In this document: piece by piece, positions 45,023 through 54,367 of the stretch
How the letters are laid out: each line of letters begins with the position of its first letter
Position numbering within the stretch: position 1 is the first letter of the stretch
Source of the DNA: CAVSPO01 sp963730005
Lineage (GTDB): Bacteria > Actinomycetota > Actinomycetes > Propionibacteriales > Propionibacteriaceae
Assembly: GCA_963730005.1 (NCBI GenBank)
Contig: CAVSPO010000018.1
Coordinates: 1 to 64,000, forward strand
Length of the DNA stretch: 64,000 nt
Reading direction: 5' to 3'
The notes under the pieces: model-generated
Database searches by the model: none
What the model saw: only the letters and a program-made list of their open reading frames with translations
Told to the model about the DNA's origin: nothing
Program-made: the position numbers and the translations under genes

Positions 45023-45816
45023 GCCGCGACCCGGGGTTGCCGCCGCTGGTCGAGCCGGGGCCCGAGCTGACCGCCGAGGAATCGACCCGCTCGCACGGCA
45101 CCTCAATCTGCCCGGCTTCGGCGTCACCGGCCAGCGCCGGTTGCGCAACGCGCAGGTGCTGATGGTGGGTGCCGGTGGGCTGGGCTCACCGGCGCTGCTC
45201 TACCTCGCCGCCGCGGGCGTCGGGACGCTGACCATCATCGACGACGACGTGGTTGAGGCGTCCAACCTGCAGCGCCAGGTGCTGCACCGCGCCGAGGACC
45301 TCGGTCGGCCGAAGGCCAAGTCCGCCCGCGACGCATTGCTGCGCCTGAACCCGGCTGGTGCAGGTGCGCTCCGTGGTCGCCCGCCTGAGCAGCCGCAACG
45401 CGCTCGACCTGTTCGACGGGGTCGATCTGGTGCTCGACGGCACCGACAACTTCGCCACCAGGTACTGCAACAACGATGCAGCCGAGCTGACCGGCACGCC
45501 GCTGGTGTGGGGGTCGGTGCTCCGCTGGCAGGGGCAGGTCAGCGTGTTCTGGCCGGGGCGAGGGCCGATGCTGCGTGACCTGTTCCCCACCCCGCCGCCG
45601 GACGGTAGCGTGCCCAACTGCGTCGAGGCCGGTCTGCTCGGCGTGGTGCCGGGCATCATCGGCGTGACGATGGCCACCGAGGCCATCAAGGTGATCTGTG
45701 GCGTCGGAGACCCGCTGGTGGGGCGCGTCCAGCTCTACGACGCGCTGACCGCGTCCTGGTCGACCCTTCCGCTGCGCGCCAACCCCGACCGAGCGCCCGT
45801 CACCGCCTTGGCCTAG
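45019..45816 (+). pseudogene. moeB: MoeB/ThiF-type adenylyltransferase (two frameshifts)
   Basis: E1-like enzyme that adenylates the C-terminal glycine of MoaD. Segment 1 PGLPPLVEPGPELTAEE from ATG 45019; segment 2 in another frame LARHLNLPGFGVTGQRRLRN, VLMVGAGGLGSPALLYLAAA and DDDVVEASNLQRQVLH; segment 3 VQVRSVVARLSSRNALDLFD, LVLDGTDNFATRYCNNDA, ending VTALA. Breaks near 45085 and 45350 fit single-base indels. No C-terminal rhodanese domain. Length about 265 residues when repaired. Confidence 0.82.
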
Positions 45817-45847
45817 CAGGGCGCGGGCCGGCCGGCCGCCGCACGGC

Positions 45848-46291
45848 TCAGTGCCCGAACCCCTCCTGGGTGAGCCCGGCCCACTCGTGGCTGCCGTCGG
45901 CCAGCAGCTGCTTCTTCCAGATCGGCACGGTGGCCTTCACCTCGTCGACCAGGGCGGACGCCGCCTGGAAGGCCTGCCCCCGGTGTTCGGCCGCCACCGC
46001 CACCACCAGGGCCACCTCGCCCACGTCCAGGTGACCAACCCGGTGGCTGAGCGCGACGCGGTGCACGCCGTCGAGCTTGGTGAACCGCTCGGCGATCTCT
46101 CCGATCACCCGCGGCGCGTCAGGGTGCGACGTGTAGTCCAGACCGTTGACGTCGGCCCCGTGATCCCTGCGCCGCACCACGCCGCAGAAGGTGACGACGG
46201 CCCCGGCCAGGTCATCGGCCACCGAAGCGGCCAGTTCCTCGGCGTCGATGGCGTCCTCGACGATGTCCGCCCTGACCACGGTTGCTGCCAT
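45848..46291 (-). CDS. moaE: Molybdopterin synthase large subunit MoaE
   Basis: 147 residues. Core motifs AGAVVTFCGVVRRRDHGADV, RVALSHRVGHLDVGEVALVV, AVAAEHRGQAFQAAS and VPIWKKQLLADGSHEW, including the catalytic lysines of KK. With thiocarboxylated MoaD it converts cPMP to molybdopterin. ATG 46291 is preceded by GGGAGAC. Transcribed after moaD, opposite to the rest of the moa cluster. Confidence 0.93.
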   Translation of the reverse strand: MAATVVRADIVEDAIDAEELAASVADDLAGAVVTFCGVVRRRDHGADVNGLDYTSHPDAPRVIGEIAERFTKLDGVHRVALSHRVGHLDVGEVALVVAVAAEHRGQAFQAASALVDEVKATVPIWKKQLLADGSHEWAGLTQEGFGH

Positions 46292-46348
46292 GCTGTCTCC
46301 CTGCTCGCTGTGCGACATTGAGCCGTACCGGGCTGTTCGGCGTCCTGC

Positions 46349-46597
46349 TCAGCCGCCGGCGAAGGGCGGCAGCACGTCCACCAGCACGTCACCTGTCGGC
46401 AGCGCAGCACTGTGATCGTCGGAACGCACCCCGTTGACCAGCACGCTACAAAAGCCCAGCACCCTGTCCAACTCGGGGGTGGACCGGTTCGCGAGCACGT
46501 CGGCAACGGTTGCACCGTCGGGCAGCGTGAGCCGCACCGACGAGACACCAGCAGCCTCGGCTGCCCCGGCGAAGTAGCGCAGCTGCACCGAGATCAT
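46349..46597 (-). CDS. moaD: Molybdopterin synthase sulfur carrier MoaD
   Basis: 82 residues, ubiquitin-like fold, ending in the required PPFAGG. The C-terminal glycine is adenylated by MoeB and receives sulfur from a cysteine desulfurase. GGAGAATGG lies just upstream of the ATG. First gene of the moaD-moaE pair. Confidence 0.92.
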   Translation of the reverse strand: MISVQLRYFAGAAEAAGVSSVRLTLPDGATVADVLANRSTPELDRVLGFCSVLVNGVRSDDHSAALPTGDVLVDVLPPFAGG

Positions 46598-46611
46598 CCA
46601 TTCTCCTTCTC

Positions 46612-46697
46612 AACGCTCTGTTTCAACAACGCTCTGTTTCAACAACGCTCTGTTTCGACAGCGCTCTCTTTCGACAGCGCTCTGTTTCGACAGCGAA
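46612..46697. repeat. 16-bp tandem repeat upstream of moaD
   Basis: About five and a half units of a 16-bp repeat, read on the plus strand as CAACAACGCTCTGTTT with variants CGACAGCGCTCTGTTT and CGACAGCGCTCTCTTT. It covers the moaD leader/promoter interval. Each variant unit contains the palindrome AGCGCT. No spacers, so it is not a CRISPR. Could be a set of regulator sites or a slippage array. Confidence 0.85.
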
Positions 46698-46711
46698 GCC
46701 AGATCAACAGC

Positions 46712-46743
46712 GAGGCCGGCCGGAGAAAACTCCGGCCGGCCTC
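46712..46743 (-). terminator. Terminator of the PFOR operon
   Basis: Perfect 14-bp stem GAGGCCGGCCGGAG / CTCCGGCCGGCCTC with a 4-base AAAA loop, 26 bases beyond the stop of the dihydroorotate-dehydrogenase-like gene. It separates that operon from moaD-moaE. Confidence 0.85.
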
Positions 46744-46768
46744 GTTGCTCAGGCAATGAACCAGCCCG

Positions 46769-47764
46769 TCAGCTGGTGATCACCTTCATGTACTGCTCAC
46801 GCTCGAACTCGGCCGGGTTGCTCACCGACGCAGCGCTCATGCTGCCCTGCATCTGGCTGACCGAATCGTACTCGTTCTCTTCCAGCCACTTGCGCAGGCC
46901 GTCGAGCATCTCGGTGACGGCGCCCGGCCCCTTGGCAATGACTGCCGAGGTGGTGCAGGCCACGTTCGCGCCGACCAGGAGGGCCTTGGCGACGTCCTCC
47001 CAGGTCCACACGCCGCTGGTGACAGCCAGGCTGAGGTCAGGCAACTGCCCTCGCAGGATGCCCGTCCAGCGCAGCGGCACCCGCAGGTCGCTGCTGGTGG
47101 TCAGCCGTGCCTGGGACTTCAGCTCCAACTTGTCCAGGTCGATCTCTGCACCCTGGAAGTAGTTGAACAGCACCAGACCATCGGCGCCGGCTGCCTGAGC
47201 ATCTCTGGCGAAATTGGACAGCGAGCTGGGCGAGCTCAGCTTGACAGTCAGCGGGACGCTCACTGCCTCCTTGACTCCCCTGATCTGGGCGAGATACTCC
47301 TCGTTGACCATCGCAGCCGTCCGGTCGGGGTCTGCGTTCAGGGCATAGACGTTCAGCTCGATGGCGTCGGCGCCGGCCTGCTCCAGCCGGGTCGCATAGT
47401 GCACCCAGGAGCCCGGGCTGGTGGCGTTCAGGCTGGCGATCACGGGGATCTTCAGTGCCGCCTTGGCGTCCCGAACCCGCTGGATGTGACGTTCAGCACC
47501 GACAGCACCCTCAGGATCGGGGGGCAGGGGCGACGAGGCGAACTCGGCGAAACCCTCACCCATCCCCTCCCGCTCATAGGCGTGCATCTCTTCGGCCTCG
47601 ACCTCTTCCTGGAAAAGGCTCGGCAGCACTACTGCGGACACACCCGCGGCTTCGAGGGCCAGCATGGTCTCAACCTTGCGGGTCAAAGGACCCGACGAAG
47701 CGATGACCGGACCGGAGAGCTCAAGGCCGAGGTACGTGGTGGACAGGTCAACTTGATCAGTCAT
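46769..47764 (-). CDS. Dihydroorotate-dehydrogenase-like flavoprotein
   Basis: 331 residues, FMN TIM-barrel of the DHOD family: YLGLELSGPVIASSGPLTRK at the N-terminus, IPVIASLNATSPGSW, GADAIELNVY, VPLTVKLSSPSSLSNFARDA and LVGANVACTTSAVI. It follows nifJ by 5 bases. Proteins of this subgroup are annotated as DHOD-like and commonly sit beside pyruvate:ferredoxin oxidoreductase in bacteria, so the true role may be in electron transfer or PFOR-linked metabolism rather than pyrimidine synthesis (inference). ATG 47764. Confidence 0.85.
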   Translation of the reverse strand: MTDQVDLSTTYLGLELSGPVIASSGPLTRKVETMLALEAAGVSAVVLPSLFQEEVEAEEMHAYEREGMGEGFAEFASSPLPPDPEGAVGAERHIQRVRDAKAALKIPVIASLNATSPGSWVHYATRLEQAGADAIELNVYALNADPDRTAAMVNEEYLAQIRGVKEAVSVPLTVKLSSPSSLSNFARDAQAAGADGLVLFNYFQGAEIDLDKLELKSQARLTTSSDLRVPLRWTGILRGQLPDLSLAVTSGVWTWEDVAKALLVGANVACTTSAVIAKGPGAVTEMLDGLRKWLEENEYDSVSQMQGSMSAASVSNPAEFEREQYMKVITS

Positions 47765-47769
47765 TTTCG

Positions 47770-50700
47770 TCACTCCTTCGCTGCACCGTCGCTGGCGGCT
47801 GCGGGCGTGATGCCTGCAGCGCCTTCCTGCGGGGTGCCCATCTCTTCGCTGGGCAGGGCGCGCACCACCTCGGCCATCTGGCTGTAGTAGCGCCACGTCT
47901 CCTGCGCGTCCTTGTCGGCCAGATTCCACAGCTCCGCGGCACGCTGCGGGTTGCTGCGCTCCAACATCGCAAAGCGCGGCTCGCTTCCCATGAACTCCTT
48001 GATCTTGCCGTTGGGGGCCTTGGAGTCCAGCTGAAGCGGCGTCGCCTCCTGCTCGCGGCTCGGGCTGAACCGGTAGAGCGGCCAGAAGCCGGATGCAACC
48101 GCGTCGCCCTGATGAGTCAGGGAGGTTTCCATGTTGATGCCGTGGGTGATGCACGTCGAGTAGGCGATGATGATCGACGGTCCGTCCCACGCCTCGGCCT
48201 CGAGCATCGCCCGGATGGTCTGTGCCTGGTTGGCACCCAGGGCGACCTGCGCGACGTAGACGTTGCCGTAGGTCTGGGCGATCAGGCCCAGGTCCTTCTT
48301 GGCATTGCCCTTGCCGCCGGCCGCGAACTTGGCGACCGCACCACGTGGGGTGGCCTTGGAGGCCTGCCCGCCGGTGTTCGAGTAGACCTGGGTGTCGAGC
48401 ACCAGGATGTTGACGTTGCGACCACTGGCCAGCACGTGGTCCAGACCGCCGTATCCGATGTCGTAGGCCCAACCGTCACCACCGATGATCCAGACCGACT
48501 TCTTGACAAGTTCATCGGCCAGCGTCGCCAGCCTCTTGGCGTCCGCGGACTCCAGGCCCGCGATGGCGGCCTTGAGCTCGACGACACGCTCCCGCTGGGC
48601 GAACACGCCCTCCTCGGCGTGCTGATCAGCCTCGAGCAGCCCGTTCACCAGGTCGGCGTCGAGAGAGCCGGCCAGGTTGCGAACCAGGCGCCTGGCTTCC
48701 TCGTGCTGCGCCTCCCAGGCGATCTGCATGCCCAGACCGAACTCGGCGTTGTCCTCGAAGAGCGAGTTGCTCCAGGCGGGGCCACGGCCTTCGGCGTTCT
48801 TGGCGTACGGGGTGGTGGGCAGGTTGCCCGAGTAGATCGACGAGCAGCCTGTGGCGTTCGCGATCACCATGCGGTCACCGAACAGCTGGGTGAGCGTCCG
48901 CAGGTACGGCGTCTCGCCACAGCCGGAGCAGGCACCGGAGAACTCGAACAGCGGCCGCAGCAGGGCTGCACCCTTGATCGAGTCGTGCTTGACCTTCGAC
49001 CGGTCGATCTCGGGCAGCTTGAGGAAGAAGTCGAAAGCCTCGCGCTCAGCCTCGAGGTGATCGATGCGCTTCTCCATGTTGATGGCCTTGTGCTTGACCT
49101 CGGTCTTGGAACGAGCCGGGCACTGATCCACGCAGACACCACAACCGGTGCAGTCGTCCGGTGCAGTCTGGACGATGTAGCGCAGACCGGGGTTGGCCTT
49201 GTCGCGGTACTCCTTGGACTTCACGCTCGCCGGGGCGCCGTCGAACTCGGCGGCCGGAACTGCCTTGACGCGGATGGCCGCGTGCGGGCAGCTGATCGCG
49301 CAACGGCCACAGTCGATGCACAGACTCGGATCCCAGATCGGAATGACGTCGGCGATACCACGCTTGTCGTACTGGCTGGTGGCCGTCGGCCACGTGCCGT
49401 CGAGCGGCAGGTCGCCGGTGGGGATCTCGTTGCCGATGCCGTGCAGCATCTTGGCCGTGACCTTCTTGACGAACTCCGGGGCATCCACGGCGACCGGCGG
49501 CATCCGACGCACGGTGCTGGAAGCGGCGCCCACGGGCAGCCGGTGCAGGGCATTGATGGCCATGTCGATGGCCGCCCAGTTGCGCTCGACGATCGAGCGG
49601 CCCTTCTTGCCGTAGGTGTCCTCGATGGACTGCTTGATCTTCGCGATGGCCTCTTCCTGCGGCACGACACCGGACAGGTAGAAGAAGCATGGCTGCATGA
49701 CCGTGTTGATGCGATTGCCCAGCTTGGCGGCGTGGGCCACCTCAAGAGCGTTGATCACCCACGGCTCGAGCTGACGGTCGATGATGATCTGCTGGACCTC
49801 GGCCGGGATCTGGTCCCAGGTCTCCTCCAGCGAGTACGGCGTGTTGATCAGCACCTTGGCGCCGGGCTTGGCGATGTCAAGCGTGCGCATCTGGCTCAGC
49901 AGGGGGAACTGGTGCACGGCCACGAAATCGGCCTGGCTGATGAGGTAGGCGGAGTTGATCGGCTTGCTGCCGAACCGCAGGTGGCTGGTCGTGGACGAAC
50001 CCGACTTGCGGGAGTCGTACTCGAAGTAACCCTGGGCGTACTTGCCCTCGTCCGAACCGATGATCTTCACCGAGTTCTTCGAGGCACCGACAGTGCCGTC
50101 GGAGCCGAGGCCGTAGAACACCGCAGTCAGAGCGTCAGAATCGACCTTGAAAGCGGGGTCGGTCTTCAGCGACAACCCGGAGACGGTGTCCTCGATGCCG
50201 ACGGTGAAGCGCCGGCGCGGGTTCTCCGCCACGAGCTCCGTGAAGACCGCAGCGGCCATGGCCGGGGTGTATTCCTTCGAACCCAGGCCGTAGCGACCAC
50301 CGATGACGGTGGGCAGACCGTTGTCGAAGTGATCGACGTTCTCGACCAACGCGACCAGCACGTCCTGGAGCAGGGGCTCGCCGGCCGAACCGGACTCCTT
50401 GGTGCGATCCATCACGGCGATCCGCTTGACGGTGGCGGGCAGCGCGGCGATCAGCTGTTCGATCGGGAACGGACGGAACAGCCGGAGGGTGGCGACGCCA
50501 ACCTTGCGGCCCTGTCGGTTCAGCTGCTCGACGGCCTCGACCGTGGTGCCGACGGCCGAGCCCATGATGATGACGATCTCTTCGGCGTCCGGAGCGCCGA
50601 CGTACTCGACCAGCGAGTAGCCGCGACCGGTCTGGGCGGCGAGCTCGTCGAAGCAGCCCTGCACGATGCCGGGAACGGCGTCGTAGAACAGGTTCTGGTT

Positions 50701-51399
50701 CTCACGGCCCTGGAAGTAGACGTCAGGGTTCTGGGCGGTGCCACGCAGCTGCGGACGATCGGGGGTGAGGCCGCGGGCACGATGCGCCAGCACGTCCTCT
50801 TCCCTGATCAGCGCACGCATGTTGTCATGGCTGAGCAGCGCGATCTTGTTCTCTTCGTGGCTGGTGCGGAAACCGTCGAAGTAGTGCAGGAAGGGCACGC
50901 GGCTGCGCAGGGTGGCCGAGTGCGCGATCAGCGCGAAATCGTGGGCTTCCTGAACGCTGTTGGCGCACAACATGCCGAAACCGGTCTGCCGGCAGGCCAT
51001 CACGTCGCTGTGGTCGCCGAAGATGTTCAGGGCATGGTAGGACAGCGCACGAGCTGCCACGTGGATGACCGTCGGCGTCAGCTCGCCGGCGATCTTGTAC
51101 ATGTTCGGGATCTTCAGCAAGAGGCCTTGCGAAGCCGTGAACGTGACGCCCAGGGCGCCCTTGGTGACCGCCCCATGGAGAGCGCCGGCGGCGCCACCCT
51201 CGGACTGCATCTCGATGACAGTGGGAACTTCGCCCCAGATGTTGGTCCGTTGGGCGGCGCTCCACGCGTCACAGTGCTCCGCCATCGGCGAGCTTGGGGT
51301 GATCGGATAAATTGCGATGACTTCGCTGACTGCGTGCGCAACTCGCGCCGCAGCCTCGTTCCCGTCCATCGTTGCCCATTGCTGGTCCGGCTTATGCAT
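47770..51399 (-). CDS. nifJ: Pyruvate:ferredoxin (flavodoxin) oxidoreductase
   Basis: 1209 residues, single-chain PFOR. In order: pyrimidine-binding domain (AYPITPSSPMAEHCDAW with IYPITPSSPM), domain II, gamma domain, then two 4Fe-4S motifs CIDCGRCAISCPHAAI and CTGCGVCVDQCPAR (about residues 690-760), the proximal-cluster cysteines CSGCGETPY and GCSSIYSGNLP, and the TPP motif GDGWAYDIGYGG with SNTGGQ. Converts pyruvate and CoA to acetyl-CoA, CO2 and reduced ferredoxin, reversibly. Intact over 3.6 kb. A 7Fe ferredoxin at 59178 is a candidate partner. Confidence 0.96.
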   Translation of the reverse strand: MHKPDQQWATMDGNEAAARVAHAVSEVIAIYPITPSSPMAEHCDAWSAAQRTNIWGEVPTVIEMQSEGGAAGALHGAVTKGALGVTFTASQGLLLKIPNMYKIAGELTPTVIHVAARALSYHALNIFGDHSDVMACRQTGFGMLCANSVQEAHDFALIAHSATLRSRVPFLHYFDGFRTSHEENKIALLSHDNMRALIREEDVLAHRARGLTPDRPQLRGTAQNPDVYFQGRENQNLFYDAVPGIVQGCFDELAAQTGRGYSLVEYVGAPDAEEIVIIMGSAVGTTVEAVEQLNRQGRKVGVATLRLFRPFPIEQLIAALPATVKRIAVMDRTKESGSAGEPLLQDVLVALVENVDHFDNGLPTVIGGRYGLGSKEYTPAMAAAVFTELVAENPRRRFTVGIEDTVSGLSLKTDPAFKVDSDALTAVFYGLGSDGTVGASKNSVKIIGSDEGKYAQGYFEYDSRKSGSSTTSHLRFGSKPINSAYLISQADFVAVHQFPLLSQMRTLDIAKPGAKVLINTPYSLEETWDQIPAEVQQIIIDRQLEPWVINALEVAHAAKLGNRINTVMQPCFFYLSGVVPQEEAIAKIKQSIEDTYGKKGRSIVERNWAAIDMAINALHRLPVGAASSTVRRMPPVAVDAPEFVKKVTAKMLHGIGNEIPTGDLPLDGTWPTATSQYDKRGIADVIPIWDPSLCIDCGRCAISCPHAAIRVKAVPAAEFDGAPASVKSKEYRDKANPGLRYIVQTAPDDCTGCGVCVDQCPARSKTEVKHKAINMEKRIDHLEAEREAFDFFLKLPEIDRSKVKHDSIKGAALLRPLFEFSGACSGCGETPYLRTLTQLFGDRMVIANATGCSSIYSGNLPTTPYAKNAEGRGPAWSNSLFEDNAEFGLGMQIAWEAQHEEARRLVRNLAGSLDADLVNGLLEADQHAEEGVFAQRERVVELKAAIAGLESADAKRLATLADELVKKSVWIIGGDGWAYDIGYGGLDHVLASGRNVNILVLDTQVYSNTGGQASKATPRGAVAKFAAGGKGNAKKDLGLIAQTYGNVYVAQVALGANQAQTIRAMLEAEAWDGPSIIIAYSTCITHGINMETSLTHQGDAVASGFWPLYRFSPSREQEATPLQLDSKAPNGKIKEFMGSEPRFAMLERSNPQRAAELWNLADKDAQETWRYYSQMAEVVRALPSEEMGTPQEGAAGITPAAASDGAAKE

Positions 51400-51684
51400 G
51401 CGCGCCTCTCTACGCTAGCTGCCAATCCTCGCGACGACCATCACGTCATTGTTGGTCTGTCGCACGCCTAGCACCTGCCTCGCACGGTGCCGCCCATCCG
51501 CGAAACGTCGGAGTTCCGCAAGGACTGGGCCACAACGAGTCTACGGCCCAAACAGAAGCCCGTCCACTGGTCATCCGGTGCTGGTGGATTCATTCTGTTC
51601 CGACAACGGGCGTACTAAACTCCAAGTTCCCGGCATCGCCGGCGGACGATCCGGCGCACGAGCGATCGGTAGGTACCAACGGCG
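51400..51684. promoter_or_regulatory. Divergent promoter region between nifJ and selD
   Basis: 285 bases between divergent starts, with no gene. No clear sigma motif or structured leader can be called. The spacing is ample for two independent promoters. Confidence 0.4.
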
Positions 51685-52783
51685 ATGACAGCCCAGCAGC
51701 CTGCAGGGGTGGACGAGTCGTTCCCAGACCCCCCACCGGAGCAGACCCTGTTCTGCTCCGGTGGCGGGTGCACGGCAAAACTGGGGCCGGGCATCCTGCA
51801 ACGGGTGCTGTCGCGGCTGCCGGCGCCCGACCATCCCGACCCTGACCTGCTGGTGGGCTACGACCACGCCGACGACGCTGCGGTGTTGCGGCTGACCGAC
51901 GACCTGGCTGTCGTGCACACCCTCGACTTCTTCCCGCCGGTGGTCGATGACCCTCACCTGTTCGGCCAGATCGCCGCGACCAACGCGATGAGCGACGTCT
52001 GGGCGATGGGCGGGGTAGTGCGGACGGCACTGAACATCGTCTGCTTCCCGGAGACCATGGACCTCAACATCCTGGGCGCCATCCTGGCCGGCGGCGCCGA
52101 GAAGGTGCACGAGGCCGGTGGCTCGCTGGCCGGCGGCCACTCGATCATGGACGACTCGGTCAAGTACGGGCTGTCGGTCACCGGCACGGTCAACCCGCAG
52201 CGGCTGTACCGCAACGACACCGCGCGCCCGGGCGACGTGCTGGTGCTCACCAAGCCGCTGGGCACCGGCATCGTCTGCGCCGCCCACCGGCTCGACGATG
52301 CCCCCGCCGGCGCTTACCAGGCTGCCCTGGAGTCCATGACCGCGCTGAACCGCCGCGCCGCCGAACTGCTGGCCGACCGCGACGTGCACGCGGTCACCGA
52401 CGTCACCGGGTTCGGGCTGCTCGGGCACCTGCTCGAGATGGTCGGCGACCGGCTCACCGCCACCATCGACACGCTCACCATCCCCGAGCTGGGCGGCGCG
52501 CGGCGCCTGGCCGAGGAGTTCTACCTGACCGCAGCCGCCCAGCGCAACCGCGACCACGCCGGCGACCGGGTCGCGTTCCGGCAGGTGCCGTTCGGCGCCC
52601 AGGAGGTGCTGTTCGACCCGCAGACCTCGGGCGGGCTGCTGGTCGCGCTGCCGCGCGCCGACGCGCAGGCCTACGCGCGACGAGCTGGCGTCCGAGCGCG
52701 CGGCCCAGGGCAGCGGCCTGGCCGTCGCCATCATCGGAACCATCGGCGCCCGGCAGGGCGCCCACGCGGTCATCGTGCAGTGA
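51685..52783 (+). pseudogene. selD: Selenophosphate synthetase SelD (one C-terminal frameshift)
   Basis: Makes selenophosphate from selenide and ATP. GGGCTAKLGPGIL carries Cys29 and Lys32, equivalent to the catalytic Cys17/Lys20 of the E. coli enzyme; the residue is encoded as TGC, so not selenocysteine. Then DADDAAVLR-type metal residues (DHADDAAVLRLTDDLAVVHT), FGQIAATNAMSDVWAMGG, GGHSIMDDSVKYGLSVTG. The frame shifts near 52680 and the true C-terminus LASERAAQGSGLAVAIIGTI reads to TGA 52781. About 365 residues when repaired. It heads the selenium operon. Confidence 0.88.
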
Positions 52784-52812
52784 GACAGCACCCGGCAACA
52801 GGAAGGCACACG

Positions 52813-53470
52813 ATGCTGACACCGAAAAGAAGGGTCAGACGCTGACGAGAAGGGGCAGACCCTCGACGAGAGAGGCAAGGCCTGCCCGATCCCCGTCATC
52901 GAGACCAAGCGGACCCTCGAGGCGGCCGCCCCCGGCGCCCAGCTCGAGGTCGTCGTCGACAACGCCACCGCCGTCGCCAACCTGGCCAAGTTCGCCGAAC
53001 AGCGCGGCTACGGCTTCGCTGAGACCGCGCAGCACCCGGGCGAGTTCCACGTGCTGCTGACCAAGCGGGCTGCCTCAACAACTGACCAACCGGACGTCGA
53101 GACACTCGCGGAGCCGACTGGTCGCCCCCGCAAGGCCGCCAAGGTGGTGGCCATCGCCTCCGCCACCATGGGGGTCGGTGACGACCGGCTGGGCGCCACC
53201 CTGCTCAAGGGGTTCATCTACGCCCTCACCGAGCAGGACGACTGGCCCGAAACCATGCTGTTCTACAACGGCGGGGCCCACCTCACCGTCGAGGGCTCCG
53301 AGAGCCTGGACGACCTGCGCAAACTCGAGACCGGTGGTGTGCAGATCCTGACCTGCGGCACCTGTCTGAACCACTACGGGCTGAGCGAGAAACTGGCGGT
53401 GGGCGGCGTCACCAACATGTACTCCATCGTCGAGTTGCTGACCAGCGCCGACGTCGTCATCAGGCCATGA
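52813..53470 (+). pseudogene. yedF: YedF-type TusA-DsrE selenium metabolism protein (5' frame disrupted)
   Basis: The TusA-like domain has the CPxP motif (GKACPIPVIETKRTLEAA) and a second domain of the DsrE type has RLGATLLKGFIYALTEQDDW and the cysteine pair LTCGTCLNHYGL. This fusion is the selenium-metabolism YedF family found next to selD. From the TusA motif to the stop the frame is open; between ATG 52813 and the motif two small indels and a near-duplicated 21-base word obscure the start. Probably carries persulfide or selenium for SelD or the hydroxylase cofactor. Confidence 0.8.
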
Positions 53471-54351
53471 CCAGCGAGCCCGCCCGCCAGGACGTGCCGG
53501 GGCTGGTGGTCGTGCGTGGCGCCGGGGACATCGCCACCGGCGTGATCCAGAAGATCGTCCGGGCGGGGTTCGTCGTGGTCGCCCTCGAGGCGGCCAACCC
53601 CTGCGCCATTCGATGGCGGGCAGCGCTGTGCCCGGCAGTCACCCGCGGCCGCTGGCAGGTGGAGGATCTCGTCGCGGTTCGGGCCGCCGATTGGGACCAG
53701 ACGCGGCAACTGCTCGCCGGCTGGGCCGGCCCAGGTCACCTGGTGCCAGTGCTGGTTGACCCCGGCGCCGAGCTGCTCACCACGATCCGGCCACTGGCGG
53801 TGGTGGACGCCATCCTGGCCAAACGCAACCTCGGCACCCACCGCGCCATGGCGCCCGTGACGATCGGCTGCGGCCCCGGCTTCAGCGCCGGTGACGACGT
53901 CGACCTGGTGGTCGAGACCATGCGTGGCCACCAGTTGGGCAGGGTGATCACCAGCGGTCCCGCACAGCCGAACACCGGGGTGCCCGGGGTGATCGCCGGG
54001 CGCGCCGAGGAGCGGGTGCTGCGCTCCCCCGCAGCCGGGGTGATCGAGGTGCTGCGCGGCATCGGCGAGGTCGTCGAGGAGGGCGACGTCATCGCCCGGG
54101 TCCACCACGGCGCGAACAGCGTCGACGTCCCAGCCAGCCTCGACGGGGTCATTCGGGGCATGATCCCGGACGGCTTCCGGGTGCCGCAGCGTTTCAAGAT
54201 CGCCGACATCGACCCCCGACTCGAGATGGCAGGCTGCTGCGACACGATCTCGGACAAGTCACGCTCGGTCGGCGGCGCCGTGCTGGAAGCGCTGCTGATG
54301 GGTCTTGTCGGACAAGGGCTGTGCAAGCCCCAGGAGTGCCGCCCGCGATGA
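53467..54351 (+). CDS. yqeB: YqeB-type selenium-dependent molybdenum hydroxylase maturation protein
   Basis: 294 residues, EF2563 family. VVRGAGDIATGVIQKIVRAG at the N-terminus, VLVDPGAELLTTIRPLAVVD, ILAKRNLGTHRAM, VTIGCGPGFSAGDDVDLVVE, TMRGHQLGRVI and the C-terminal KIADIDPRLEMAGCCDTISD with SVGGAVLEALL. Found only with selenium-dependent molybdenum hydroxylase genes in known genomes; the biochemical step is not established. The start overlaps yedF as ATGA. Intact. Confidence 0.9.
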   Translation: MTSEPARQDVPGLVVVRGAGDIATGVIQKIVRAGFVVVALEAANPCAIRWRAALCPAVTRGRWQVEDLVAVRAADWDQTRQLLAGWAGPGHLVPVLVDPGAELLTTIRPLAVVDAILAKRNLGTHRAMAPVTIGCGPGFSAGDDVDLVVETMRGHQLGRVITSGPAQPNTGVPGVIAGRAEERVLRSPAAGVIEVLRGIGEVVEEGDVIARVHHGANSVDVPASLDGVIRGMIPDGFRVPQRFKIADIDPRLEMAGCCDTISDKSRSVGGAVLEALLMGLVGQGLCKPQECRPR

Positions 54352-54367
54352 TCCACCTGGACAACCG

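Noticed and set aside
46612..46697. CRISPR array
   Set aside because: The 16-bp units are directly adjacent, without spacers, and no cas gene is present.
48112..51471. Open frame of 1119 codons on the plus strand
   Set aside because: It is antisense to nifJ, whose domains are unmistakable; GC-rich codon usage keeps the opposite strand open.
51685..53470. In-frame UGA selenocysteine codons in selD or yedF
   Set aside because: The key residues are encoded by TGC, and the breaks are shifts of frame, not single in-frame TGA codons.
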